A DNA stretch of 64,000 nt from Aplidium turbinatum. Its lineage: Eukaryota; Chordata; Ascidiacea; Aplousobranchia; Polyclinidae. Location: the NCBI GenBank assembly GCA_918807975.1, contig OU964925.1, forward strand, positions 28,617,608 to 28,681,607. The letters are read 5' to 3'. Under the pieces are notes generated by a model that made no database searches, was not told the origin of the DNA, and worked only from the letters and a program-made list of their open reading frames with translations. This document shows, piece after piece, positions 34,601-45,059 of this stretch (position 1 is the stretch's first letter; each line of letters starts with the position of its first letter). Made by a program: the position numbers and the translations under genes.

Positions 34601-37600
34601 CGTCAAAACACTATGTTTGAAGTCTTCACCTGCAAGGATAGGCACTTAGGTAGTTGTAAAACATAACCATTAGCTCACTTAATGTTTTTTTAAACGTTCA
34701 TCTGATGCAAGCAATTATTATCCACTGCCACCATGATTGTGATGACATCAGTACAATTGTTACATTTCAGTTTATTCACATGAAGAAAGTTTAAGGCTAT
34801 AAAATTTTACAGTAAAACTATTTCTATGTTTTACTGTACAAAAAAAACTTTTTTTTGTTACTGTGCATATCAAATAAACAGCGATAAAGTTAATGCAAAA
34901 TGAATTACTTGCAAGAAGCATGTATTACACCACTCTACAATTCCATAGCAAATATTTTCTTAACTTCAATTACAAAACAAATGGAGTATCACACTACGTA
35001 ACATACATATTGTGCAAACAAACCTGGCTAAGGCCTTTGACAAAGCTCACCACACTCTCCATATATGTTGTTCTACTGCAAACAAAATGCAACAAACACA
35101 TCACAATACTTATAAAGATGATAGAGCTTTGGTGTAAAGTTTGCATTGTTGTACTACAGATATATAAAACCAGGGAGCAAGCCCATTTTGAAAACTCACA
35201 AAAACAAAATTAGTACCGTAAGTTTTCACATCAAACTTTTTTACACATCATCTAGTGTCCTGATCAGGAATACAAATAATATTAACTATGTAATAGATTG
35301 GTTTCGCTTTTAGCAGCATGATTGTTGCTTACTTCACAATATAGATACTAACGACCTGTTGCCATGTTGGCTAAGGCATGTTGCAAGTTCAATACATGGC
35401 CAATAATCAGACAAGACGGCTTCCCATACATAGGGAAAGAAGACACGAGGAGCACAAGCATGGTTATACCTACTTACGTGGTCCTGAAGTTGATGAACCT
35501 TGTTTCCTAACAAGGATGCAACATTACATTTGATATTTATTTTACCTCGCTTGATTTGAACTTGCAACTGGCTGACAAGAAATGCAGTATTGTGGAACAA
35601 TGCGACAAAATAGGAGAGAAGTAGTGGAACATTGCAAAGAAGCAGGAGTTTGCATGAGACACAAGTCTTTCGATATACTGATCAAACGCTAATTACATAC
35701 CAGTGCAAGGCAAGAGGAATTTGACAATAATGAACAGTCTTCATCCGGATGTTGAAGCTTCACGTATTAAAAATACAAAAAAGAAACCGGACTATTGTAT
35801 TACAATGCTACGAAAGTGGGAGTAGACCAGCGGTTCTCAATCGGTGGGCCATGGCTCACTAGTGGGCTATGGAAAGATTTTGAGGTGGGCCACAGACCTA
35901 TTTAAAAATTTGCCAGAGTTAGTGAAAAATTTAGTTTCATTTGAGTTACTATAGCCTAGTTAATTTTACACTTGTGTGTTTTGTTTAATTGTTTTGATTG
36001 TAGCAACAATGAATGGTGCTGCTGTAATTTGCTGCAGAATGGTAATTTCCATTTTAATTACTGAAATAATAATTTTGGTGGCATGATGTAATCAATGCCC
36101 TCTGTTGCATAATATACAAACGTTGATTTTAAGCAACTACGACAGTGTGGTTCTTGTAGGGAGTCACTTGGCTCCGTAAGGAGAAATTTTTAACTTAAAG
36201 GGAGGAATAATCGTGTTGAATGGAATTGGGAAGAAATGTATATATATAAATCAAATGTAAATTTATCTAAATAATCTATTGAAATGGTTAATTTATTTAT
36301 GACTGAGCACATAGTTTTAGAATTAGATTAACATCGAGTTTTTACAACACTTTATGATGTAATAGACCACTTTGCGATTACCATCAAGTCATGGCCAAAC
36401 TACGGTAACTGAAAGCGGTAGCCCACAGAAATTTGTGCAGATCTGTTTTTAGTATTTTTTTGTAAATTAGGCTATTGTGGGGAGAGATTGACAATAGTTG
36501 TGTCTTTCAAAGAAGGAATACAGCATTAATGTTGAAAACCACTGCAACTACAAGTTGGTCAATAATGTTCAGGAGCACGCATCTCATTAATGTACGGTAT
36601 AATCTGTTTTGGAACATTTTCTGCTGTTTTTAAACCTATAGGTACGGTATTGCAGTTTTTTCTTGCATAAACAATTAATGGGCCATAAGAATTTTTGTGC
36701 AACGAAAATGGGCCACAAAAGAAAAAAGATTGAGAACCACTGGAGTAGACATTTACAATCAAATAATAAGGCTTTATTCCCTGAGAGCAGGAAGTAGACC
36801 TTGGCCTGTGAATGCCTTTTACAATGTAGCTGATATGGCACTAATCAACAGTCGGGTTATTTACAAATGCGTCTGTCAGAGCAAAATAAGCCACAGAGAG
36901 TACACCGAGGATATGCCAGGGCATTTCCCAACAGTATCAAGAAATCGAACAACAGATAAAGATTCCAGACCCAATTACTCGAATGCTAGACCTGTTGTCA
37001 AACAACGAGTAACATGCTCTAGTTCAAGTGCAGATATCATACAACTGATGCTTGTCAGCATTGCCAGATACCAGTGTGCACCGTGCAGGCAGGTGATGTG
37101 CTTCAAAAAATTGTAAATCTTGTGTTTAAATGGTGTGTACAGTATAATATGAACTTATACAATTATGCACATGTTAAACTGCATATTTCGTTCTCGCTTC
37201 CAATAAAAACAGTGTATGCTGCTGAAAACAGTTCAAATAAGCAGCTGACAAGCTTTCTAAATAATATTATGTTGAATATACGTGAAACTGAAACGTGGGC
37301 TACTTTAGCAAGCGCCGTCAAGCGCCTACAATGTAATGAAAGAGCGATGGTAAGATGGACCTGCCTAGTCAAGCCTGAAGACAACATCCAGTTTGAGACT
37401 CTTCTATCAAAGCTCAAATTTAAAGACATCAGTAAAGTCCTCCAATTGGGCAGACTGAGATGGCTTGGTCACGTTAAGCGCAGCTCAAGCTGGATCTCAC
37501 AAGTCAGATGTGTCAACATCGCAGCACAGCGGGGTCAAGGTAAGCCAAAACTTTCTTGGAAAGAACTTGTAAAACATGACCTTGTAGCCCTGAACATGGA

Positions 37601-39561
37601 CTCTGCCAACCCAATAAATCGAGAGGAGTGGAGGGGAAGACTTCGTTCTCGACAGACAGGCCACACCCTCGACATGAGGATTAATTCATGGCCTGTATAA
37701 TCAAATTGGTTGATGGTGATGATGATGATGATACGTCATTTTGAAATTTTGTGTCAATTGACACACTTTGTGCTTCTAGGTATGTTAAAACTCCTATCCT
37801 TCTAGTGCTAAAACACACAAAGCCACCCCTAATTGGAGGGTCCACGTCTTTTAGGCGCAGACAGTTAGGCGCTGGTCAAATAGGCGCGCACACTGTGGCG
37901 TCTGGATATTTAGGTGCGGAGCACTGTGGCGCCCGTTCATTTAGGTGCTATTCCTAGTTAAGTCTGCAGATTGTATCAGCTTGGCAGGTAGGGCCAATGC
38001 TTTTCACATAAAATGTTATATATATATATTGAACAGAAAAATATGTTGTTTTGTTAATGCGCGTGTGGAAATGAGGTGCGAGACAACGCTCTACTACTCT
38101 TGATATTAGCACATCTCCACAGGACATTTGCTATGCATCCTGAACACAGGTTGCAGCCAGATGGAACCTTACTTATCTGTTATCTTTCGCAATTACTTCT
38201 ACTCGGGATGGATTGGTTGTGTGGCGAGTACGTATAAGACAACGCTCTACAACATGAATTTAATACATTTCTATAGAGCATATGAACCCTGGCTACAAGC
38301 ATAATGGTGCGACTTTGCTCATTATTAAACTTAGTCCGGGTTTTGACGGAAAACTAAGTTACTCTTCACTCAAGCCTACCAACTGCTTGAATATAGGCTA
38401 CGGTATATTTTTTACTGATGTTTAGTGTAGGCTGATGTTTAGTGTAGGCTTATTTGACTCCTTAAAAGTGAACTCAGTTATGTTCGGAAACTTGAATAAT
38501 TTATTGATAAAGCTTTTGCCGACGCAAACCAACGACTAACAACAAATAAATGCCGAACACACGGATTAAAAAAACAATATATTTTTCTGTTCAATTTAAC
38601 ATTTTGTGTGGAAAGCATTGCCGGTTTAAGCAGCTTCACTCACGGAAGCCATGACATATTTTTCTGTTCAGTACAACATTTTGTGTAAAAAGCATTGCCC
38701 TACCTGCCAAGCTGATATAATCTGCAAACTTTACTAGGAATAGCACCTAAATGAAGGGGCGCCACAGTGCTCCGCGCCTAAATATCCAGACGCCACAGTG
38801 TGCGCGCCTATTAGTCCGGCGCCTAACTGTCTGCGCCTAAAAGACTTGCTCCCTAATTGGATTAACAACCCAGGTAAAAGCAAAAAACGGTGCTGTCCAA
38901 CCAGTAAATTTTTCAACGGCTCAACACCAACAAATGTTGAATCAATATGAGAACATGCTCTCATTAATTAACAGTCATTGTTTTCCATAATGCCAGATAA
39001 CTTAACTTTTAATGCAAATACTGAGTCGTTGAGGAGGTGAACAAACCTAATGGATGGACAATAATGGACTTTGAACAGCACTGCTTTTTATGCATCTTCT
39101 GTGACATCTGTGACCGTGGTCACCATGAAGGTCAATTCTCTTCTCTGCCAAGTTGACCCTGTCAGAATGTTCTGATTCTAAACTTTACCATTGTCAATCT
39201 TATTGAGGGCCCCACAATGTCTTAAAAATATTTGATGTCAATACTTGTTAATACATAGGGTAGCATTTTTTATGATTGTTTAAATAAATATGTTAAACCC
39301 AGTGATGTTACTTGGGTTTATGAAGATAAATTACCTCATAATTATTGACATGAAATAACCATGGTCTCACAAAACTGATACAAACAGCACTAAAAATTAA
39401 CATTATATGGAAAATCAATGGAAAAAACAAAGCCTTGAAAGTATGACATAGATAAAATATAAAACATACTTGGCTGGTTCAGGTAAAACAGTTCGTCCTC
39501 CATTACTATCATAGCGTCTTCTGCTGGGTACTTTATCCATGTTGACAGCAGATGCAGACAT
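22665..39561 (-). CDS. BCAS3: BCAS3/Rudhira orthologue, 13 coding exons, 3' end not found
   Basis: Spliced minus-strand gene. Coding exons in order: 39470-39561, 35024-35075, 34410-34571, 31459-31543, 30841-30901, 29948-30132, 29161-29237, 28623-28688, 27661-27888, 26686-26940, 24376-24503, 23959-24089, 22665-22925. All junctions are GT-AG, the phases agree, and together they encode about 594 residues. Seen: YMESVV (35-40), GYSNGMQMW (91-99), SLRTGD, HPVALGTRWLVY (223-234), GLVTVLDV, HHLYTLWRG (408-416), STLRGTCHIYPVAPYGG (437-453) and VNRSSTFHKSAGLDE. These align in order with vertebrate BCAS3 recalled from memory. BCAS3 is a WD40-type beta-propeller protein; known roles are cytoskeletal and cell-migration functions and, with PHAF1, the phagophore. 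The start is the first ATG of exon 1; a second in-frame ATG is codon 8. Human BCAS3 is about 900 residues, so the C-terminal third is missing here and may lie left of base 1. The exon 13 end is uncertain because another GT donor lies inside it. Confidence 0.93.
22971..23297. repeat. foldback MITE in BCAS3 intron 12
   Basis: The arms of about 110 bp include TGTAGATACAAGCGATCTG and GCTGTGGTAGTAGCGGTTTG on the left with their complements on the right (ending TCTGTATCTACA). The inner 80 bp is unique. It begins 45 bp upstream of exon 13. Confidence 0.8.
24588..24833. mobile_element. foldback element with GTCGACCAAATGTCT units and TTAGGG-like core
   Basis: The ends CCGGTC and GACCGG enclose tandem ACATTTGGTCGACAG units on the left and inverted GTCGACCAAATGTCT units on the right (about six). 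The centre is GGGTTAGGGTTAGGTTAGGG, then CTAACCCTAACCCTAAAA. It lies in BCAS3 intron 10, just after a TAGCTCAGTTGAT that may be the head of a broken SINE. The target duplication is unclear. Confidence 0.78.
27148..27454 (-). mobile_element. tRNA-derived SINE, family A
   Basis: On the minus strand the head reads CGCCCCGATAGCTCAGTTGA and the B box GGTTCGACTCTCGG. The body has GTGCGCTTGAGCAATGC and the end AGGCTTTGTCAGTCCGAAG. It lies in BCAS3 intron 9. About 305 bp, full length. Confidence 0.82.
28894..29006 (+). repeat. LINE-like 3' tail repeat, copy 1
   Basis: GCGCTTCTACACG, GTCCGCTGTGTAAAGTGCTG and CGATGGATACAGCACAATAA, then TTATTATT. It matches an inverted copy at 53395-53512. The style recalls L2-like 3' ends. 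It lies in BCAS3 intron 7. Confidence 0.55.
29330..29905 (-). mobile_element. LINE ORF2 C-terminal fragment in BCAS3 intron 6
   Basis: The minus strand reads ESHYALHSYITRPAIKK, AQSLLEHNISAS, then in other frames RPVWIRLNRLRMGVGRFSSL, CNCGAEEQTADYILYHCP and IKWLLVDCPDI. The WxRLNRLRxGVGRF and C-CGAxEQTAxH/Y blocks mark the C-terminal domain of several non-LTR retrotransposons. It has two or more frame changes and starts about 43 bp past the exon 6 donor. Confidence 0.82.
30261..30505 (+). mobile_element. SINE family A, partial
   Basis: CGCCCGATTAGCTCAGTTGA head, GTGTGCTTGAGCAACGC and AAAGCCTCTACAAGTGTGG. The B box region is missing and the middle is rearranged. It is in BCAS3 intron 5. Confidence 0.65.
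33108..34083. mobile_element. hAT-like element with CGGCGGACA subterminal repeats and 5-bp duplication
   Basis: Inverted ends CAGGCCTCGAAATTCG and AAATTTCGAGGCCTG are flanked by exact CAGTA duplications (33103-33107, 34084-34088). Both ends carry several CGGCGGACA units, inverted relative to each other. No transposase is recognised in 976 bp. It is in BCAS3 intron 3. hAT placement rests on the CAGG...CCTG ends; a 5-bp duplication is short for classical hATs. Confidence 0.8.
35828..36742. mobile_element. hAT non-autonomous element with perfect 8-bp duplication
   Basis: The ends CAGCGGTTCTCAATCGGTGG and AGATTGAGAACCACTG are flanked by GAGTAGAC on both sides (35820-35827 and 36743-36750). GTGGGCCA units recur near both ends. 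915 bp, no transposase motif. In BCAS3 intron 1. Confidence 0.92.
37263..37735 (+). mobile_element. LINE ORF2 C-terminal fragment with (GAT)n tail
   Basis: The plus frame reads LQCNERAMVRWTC, LSKLKFKDISKVLQLGRLRW, LGHVKRSS, RGQGKPKLSWKELVKHD and NREEWRGRL, then a stop and GATGATGATGATGAT. RLRWxGHV and GKPKxxWxELVxxD mark the region after reverse transcriptase. The open frame reaches to the stop at 37700. The 5' part is absent. In BCAS3 intron 1. Confidence 0.85.
37838..38850. mobile_element. 1-kb inverted-repeat element with TTAGGCGC units and 11-bp duplication
   Basis: Arms of about 200 bp share GTCTTTTAGGCGCAGACAG and further AGGCGC/AGGTGC units, GCTTGGCAGGTAGGGC and ATTGAACAGAAAAATAT in inverted order; the right arm has a partial duplication. 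CCCTAATTGGA flanks both sides (37827-37837 and 38851-38861). No coding sequence. The duplication length would fit a Mutator-like element, but the ends differ from the 1398-1795 family. In BCAS3 intron 1. Confidence 0.8.
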
Positions 39562-40630
39562 GACAAGTAAACTCAGAGTAAAAACTTTATGGCCAATGAA
39601 AGCAACACTTATGACTTCACTTCAAAACAACTTTAACAAAATGTATCTCTGCAGTTCAATATTTTAAGTTAGCAAGCCAACTACTGAAATGTACTGGCAA
39701 TAAAAAAATAATTCAAAGTTGTGGTTATTAATGGTTAAATACAGAATGAATAAGCTTTTATCCAGACATCAAAATTAGTATATTTTAACCACAAAAAATT
39801 ATTGACAAGCAAAACAAAATAACCTTAGCGGGTTTAACATAAGAAAGTGGCTATTTTTACACACTTGTTGCCATGGTTACAATCAGATGTTGCCAGAGTT
39901 AGGAAGGGTTAAGGTAAGGATCAGAGTTAGGAATAAGGTTAGGGTTTTCATCTTTGCCCAGGACCAAAAATAAATTTCAAAATAAAAGTTTTTGTTTTCA
40001 ACAGCTTTAAACTTTTCTCAAATTAGGCCAGAATTTCTTATCTGGCAAGGCTATTGAGGCTATGTTTACACTATATATGATAGTGTAAATACAGCCATAA
40101 CATAATGCATTACAGTTACACACAAAAAATATATATAACGTTTTCGACACGTACGTGTGTCCTCATCAGGAATTAATTAAATCTGCAATACCGATATACA
40201 TAAAATGAAAAATTGTAAGATAAATTTGATTTTGCACTATAACTGTATCGATACTCCTGACCAAAAAGAATTTTCAGTCCAAATTCAAACGCATTTTATT
40301 GTTCAATTTAGCATATTTTGACAGATTAAAATTTTAAGCTTCTTTCGTCATTTAATAGTGTTTGTTTTACAAAATAAACATGAACAAAAACTTGTTCTAT
40401 AAGTGCTTTAACCCATAGGCTGAAACACTACATATCATGGCCACAATTGGAGTCACATTAAAGTTTTTTAGGGTTGCGTATAATTCTGAGAGATTGTGAA
40501 TAAATTATTATTAATGCAAAAATTTATTTATTTGTCCACTTTATTTAAAAAAAAAAGAATATAACAATTTCGGGGTTAAGAGATGACTTTATGTTTTGTA
40601 AGGTTAGCCATTGCATAAACTAGAGAAAAA
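39562..40630. other. BCAS3 upstream region
   Basis: Contains the 5' UTR side of the gene. A degenerate TTAGGG-like tract lies at 39897-39946 and an ACGTACGT-centred palindrome at 40147-40162. I can define no promoter element with confidence. Confidence 0.4.
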
Positions 40631-40817
40631 TATGGAGCTGGTATACAAGTCACCCCCCCTTGGTAACTCATGACAAAGACAGGACTCGACCAAACATATA
40701 GGGTAAAACTACTTTACCTTTGCTTTACTGTTCACACACTTCAATCCACATGTTTTGGTCAATTCCTCTTTGTCATGTGTTACCACGGGGGGGGGGGGAC
40801 TTGTATACCAGCTCCCA
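40631..40817. repeat. MITE with GGAGCTGGTATACAAGTC ends, copy 1
   Basis: Inverted ends GGAGCTGGTATACAAGTC and GACTTGTATACCAGCTCC enclose C- and G-runs and the inverted TGACAAAGA/TCTTTGTCA. A second copy is at 55688-55888. Confidence 0.85.
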
Positions 40818-41029
40818 TAATTTTTACAGATGGTGCGGTAGCATGACATGTGGTTTTTAGCTCAGGAGTGGTAAAACACACTACAAAGCAACAGATGTAA
40901 AACAGTCGTATTGTTTTCTGCACAGACAAGCACTACTAACAAAGTCTATCAAAGGAGCTGTGCTATGCTTTGTTAAAAAATGTGTAAACTTCATCAAGAA
41001 GTTCTATCAAAGTTGACAAATCAGAATTG

Positions 41030-41222
41030 ACAAAGTGAAGTTTCTGATTGTTGAAGTGTTGTTGCAGGAGAATTATTCCATTCATTAGGTGAAGGTAAAC
41101 GGAGAGCAATCTTTAGAATTCATTGCTCAAGCGCACACCCCGAGAGTTGAACCAGCACTGTTTGATCTTGAAGCTTTTTCAATCACGAAGTCACGCGCGG
41201 ACTAACTGAATTATCGGGGCGG
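41030..41222 (-). mobile_element. SINE family A, 5' half
   Basis: On the minus strand the head is CCGATAATTCAGTTAGTCCG, then GGTTCAACTCTCGGGGTGTG and AATTCTCCTGCAACAAC. The 3' third is missing. Confidence 0.72.
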
Positions 41223-41926
41223 TTGAGAGAAAATGCGATAAAAACAAGCTCTCACATATAGGACATAAAGCTGCGGCATATTATATTATAGGTAAAATTC
41301 TATTTCAACAAAATAGTATCAACTTTAGTTCAAGTGGATGATAATTTTTCTTTCAGCAACAAAGAAACTTGACACTCACCACAAAAATAAAACCAGTTGA
41401 AGGAAAAGCTAGTCCATCATCAGCTGACTTGACCTAAAACTGTAAACAAAAGGATAACTCACTGAACCACATCCAGGTGAGACAAAATAATATTGGTTTG
41501 TAATTTTCTACACCTTTTCGAAATAAGCAAGGAACATTTTTGGTAACATTTGAAATCACACAATAAATTATAAAGTGTAATTTATTTTTCTTGGAGCCAT
41601 AAAGAATTTACTTAAACGTAATTTTTAATTTTAGTGTTATACATAGTTTAGAACAAATTGTGAAAGAAAGTACTTTTTGTGGACAAAATAGAAATTAATT
41701 TTTGACAAGCTATTCTGCGATGGGCTTGACATTTGTTTGTTTTGTTTTATTATCTTTATCCTGCATTGCGGGAAAGCGGACTTGAGCGCTATGCATCGGT
41801 GTACGCCTTCCGATGTACACCTGACTCTAACCTGACCCACGCTGCAGCCGACTGTACGGTAATGTCTGTTTCCGGTTGTCTACTCTACTTATGACTTAAA
41901 TTTGGTACCTTACTTGTTTTCGTCAA

Positions 41927-42040
41927 TCTCGGTGACCGGGCCTGTGTCAGTGGTTCAGAGCTACAAGTATGCGAAACTCTGTCAGGATCAAGCTCTCAAA
42001 GAAGCTTCCCCAATCCGAGGATAAAGATCCAATCAATCAA
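41927..42040 (+). mobile_element. SINE family A, 3' half
   Basis: GGTGACCGGGCCTGTGTCAG, then CAAGTATGCGAAACT and AAAGAAGCTTCCCCAATCCG. It is tail-to-tail with the fragment at 42045-42221. Confidence 0.72.
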
Positions 42041-42044
42041 GTGA

Positions 42045-42221
42045 TTGGTTGGCTTTTGAATCTTTATCCTCGGACTGGCAAAGCCTTGATAGGTTATTCC
42101 TGGTAGTTTCTCATACTTGTAGACTAGAGGCTTTTGACGCAGGGCTGGTTACCGAGTTTGACAGAGTGAAATTTTCCGATTGTTGAAGTGTTGTTTCGGT
42201 GCAATTATTCTATTTATTGTA
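42045..42221 (-). mobile_element. SINE family A, 3' half, inverted
   Basis: On the minus strand it includes GAAGTTT-like text, GGTAACCAGCCCTGCGTC and AGGCTTTGCCAGTCCGAGG. Its tail abuts the tail of the previous fragment, giving an inverted pair. Confidence 0.72.
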
Positions 42222-42224
42222 TGC

Positions 42225-42330
42225 CTGTAGCTGTAGGTGGACTCGAAGATTGGCTTCCTTGCCTTCCAGTTCACTTAATCTACATCACCACCAGGTGTAA
42301 GCATGCGTAGAGACCCGTGATGAATATCCA
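42225..42330 (+). mobile_element. SINE family D 3' fragment
   Basis: GGACTCGAAGATTGGCTTCC and AGTTCACTTAATCTACATC match the 3' part of the copy at 15008-15180. Confidence 0.5.
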
Positions 42331-42434
42331 TTGTTACAACCTTGTGCAAAATGTTTATCTCTTATAATGTTTGCGTGCTTTAAAAAAATCACGTGTTGTG
42401 AACAGAAATATTTATTGATAAATCGTTTTTCACC

Positions 42435-43917
42435 CAGGGTCAGGGCCGTAGCCAGACCGCAGAGCAAGGGGGCCAACTTTTTGTTAGGGGGATGCCGAAA
42501 AAAATTAAATGATTTTGGCATTTTAACCTCTTAAATATCGGTATCCACAAATATTGCAATATATCAGATTACTGTTGAGACCAACACTGGTCTCTTATTT
42601 TATCCGCTAGTTAAATCACGGCAACCATATTACAATGACCAACATGACACAGCAAGTGTTGACTTGTATAAATAGCGGTACTTGTTATGAGCAAAAACTT
42701 TAACTAGCTCGAAGAAGCTAGTGCCGAAGATTTAGATATATATGATTAGTGATTACATTCTGCCTATACAGTTATACACCCTTGAGCTAGTCCAATGCAA
42801 TTGCAGTCGCGGATGTTTGGATGCAAACCGTCTCACAAAAAAGTCTAAATCGATAGATTTCGATACAGAATGTTCAAAAGCCATAAGCACCAAGTTTGCC
42901 TGTCTTGGTTGTTAACACTGAGAATCCACACTCACAAACGGCAGTGCTAGATCCAAATGTAGCAATATCTGCTGCAAGGGTGAACACTTCACAGATCAGA
43001 AAACTAGAAACAAAATTTATTTACACTGATTGGATTGAAGAGAAAAAATACACACTGCTTAAAAGATTACGGATTTATATTTTGTATGCGTTGTCTTCCA
43101 AAACCACTTGCTTTACCACTGCACTTTTTGCGATTTAGGCCTATCACTGCACAAATTTGGTTTATCGCTGCACAAATTGGTTATCACTGACCCTTAGAAT
43201 TAGCCTTTTAGGTATGGTACCGAGAATAGCGACAGCTGACATCAAATAGCCTAATTTGTACCGGTTTGTAGGCAGGCCCGGATTTAGGGGGGGGGGCAGA
43301 GGGGGCAGTTGTCCCGGGCCCCCCGACTTTTGAAGGCCCCCCCCCCCCCCTATGTGGAAAAAATGTGATTTTGTGTTATTTTTTCCTTTTAGCCTTTAAA
43401 GTTTCTTCAAAATGCTGTGCAGTACTGGACTGATGCTACTGTAGACGTAGAGATGGTTTTTCGCGCCGTAGGCTTGAAAAAATTTTTTGCATGGGGGCCC
43501 TCCGATCTAAAAGTGCCCCGGGCCCCCCATCAGCTAAATCCGGCCCTGTTTGTAGGCCTGCTGGAAAACCATTCCCTCTTTGTTAGGTTATCATTCTTTC
43601 CCAAAACATTTTCATTTTGCACAGTTTCTGACAATTTTTCCACCAACCTAACACGTGTTGGCCTTGGTTGAATTGAACATGTTGAGGTTGCCAAAGGAAG
43701 GGGTAGGGGGGGGGGCGAAATTGTTTAATCATCTTAGCTGTTAACTAAACAAAACAATGGTAGTTAATTGGGCCTAGGTTGGAGCTCTGCAACGGGAAAG
43801 ATGGGCAAAATCATTATAATTGTAGCTGTTGCTCGAGAATGTTGGGATTTTGCCAGAAGGGGCAAATTTTTTTTCAGGGGGCGAGGCCTCCCTGGCCCCC
43901 GGCTGGCTACGGGCCTG
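42435..43917. mobile_element. hAT non-autonomous element (CAGGGCCGTAGCCAG family), host of a second hAT
   Basis: The ends CAGGGCCGTAGCCAG (with an extra CAGGGT before it) and CTGGCTACGGGCCTG are flanked by TTTTCACC on both sides (42427-42434, 43918-43925). A complete second element sits inside at 43273-43548, so the host is about 1.2 kb. Open frame 42896-43138 has no recognised motif. A 5' fragment of the family is at 45827-45965. Confidence 0.83.
43273..43548. mobile_element. hAT MITE nested inside the 42435-43917 element
   Basis: Ends CAGGCCCGGATTTAGGGGG and GCTAAATCCGGCCCTG, with exact 8-bp duplications TTTGTAGG (43265-43272, 43549-43556). 276 bp with long G and C runs. Confidence 0.9.
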
Positions 43918-44519
43918 TTTTCACCCCATAGCCCACCGCAGCTTTCACCACTAATTCTGTTGAATAGCGATTGATGGCTTTCAACTTTTCCCTCTTATCA
44001 AAACGTTGTATTATGACGTCAAATCGGTGATTTCATCAACAATAACTTTTAAGAAATAGCGTCAGTTTCAAGTTGCTGTGAGGTAACAACTATTCAATAT
44101 CTCCGAATTCATCTCTGTGACGAAATTTTGCCATGAGTTCACCTTTGTTATTCTACAATCGTAAACATATTGTTGAAATTTGCAAATTTTAAATTACGTA
44201 GGCTAACTACTTGCCTTTTCTTTTAATCAAAAAGTGCTTTATATACCTCCACCATACAAACAAGTTTTGTACACACATTATTTCATTTTCAAATTCAAAA
44301 TCTATTCATTCCAAAAAACGCCAATTTAAAAATTGTTAAGTTATTCTAAATTCTGCAATTCGAACTCACAAATAAGGAAATTCCTTTTAACTTATTTTGT
44401 TACCTCTGTGTCATCGGAGCATATATAGGCTAGTTACGCCAGCAGCTGTTCTGCTGAGATCAGGGGATTATAAACATTCAATAAAAAAAAAAAAATTAGA
44501 ACCCCTGCACCTGGATACG

Positions 44520-44653
44520 ACAAAAAAATCCATTTATTAGGTGAGCTGAATAAAGAACAGTCCTTAGAATGCGTTTCTTTAGCGCACACCCCGCTTGATC
44601 TCGAAGCTTCTTCGTTCATAAAGTCACGCGTTAACCAACTGAGCTATCGGTGC
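44520..44653 (-). mobile_element. SINE family A, 5' fragment
   Basis: The minus-strand head GCACCGATAGCTCAGTTGG is followed by GAAGCTTCGAGATCAAGC, GGGGTGTGCGCTAAAG and CATTCTAAGGACTGTTC. Confidence 0.68.
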
Positions 44654-45059
44654 AATCGGTTAGACTACAACAAGTTGTGAATACAAAATTGATTAAAGTT
44701 TTTATATGCTCTAAAAAAAATATCTTGAAATGGTTCATTGTCATCATTTTCCTTCGTCTTATTCATTGATGGTTTGATTTTCTTTCACCTTTTTCTAAAC
44801 CTCTGCTCTGCTAACATAGTAGGTATTGGATGTCTATCCTTCAAATTAAATAAAACAATATTTTTTTTGCGTAGTTGCTTTTTGAATGACATATGAAGTG
44901 TAGCCTAAACAAACAATTTTTACATAAAATTTTTTTCGGGAAAATTAATCATCCCCAAAGGGTTAATATAAGATAAAATTCACTCTAAAATTGCTCAAAA
45001 AATCTGAAAATGCCCATCAAACTTCATACGACTTCTAAGCGCCAGCCTATTTTCGTGAC

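Noticed and set aside
36697-37116. 139-codon plus-strand open frame
   Set aside because: It begins in the hAT right end and runs into intron sequence with no motif.
42896-43138. 80-codon frame inside the outer hAT, possible transposase remnant
   Set aside because: No hAT motif (no LCExxFS-like block or BED finger) could be recognised.
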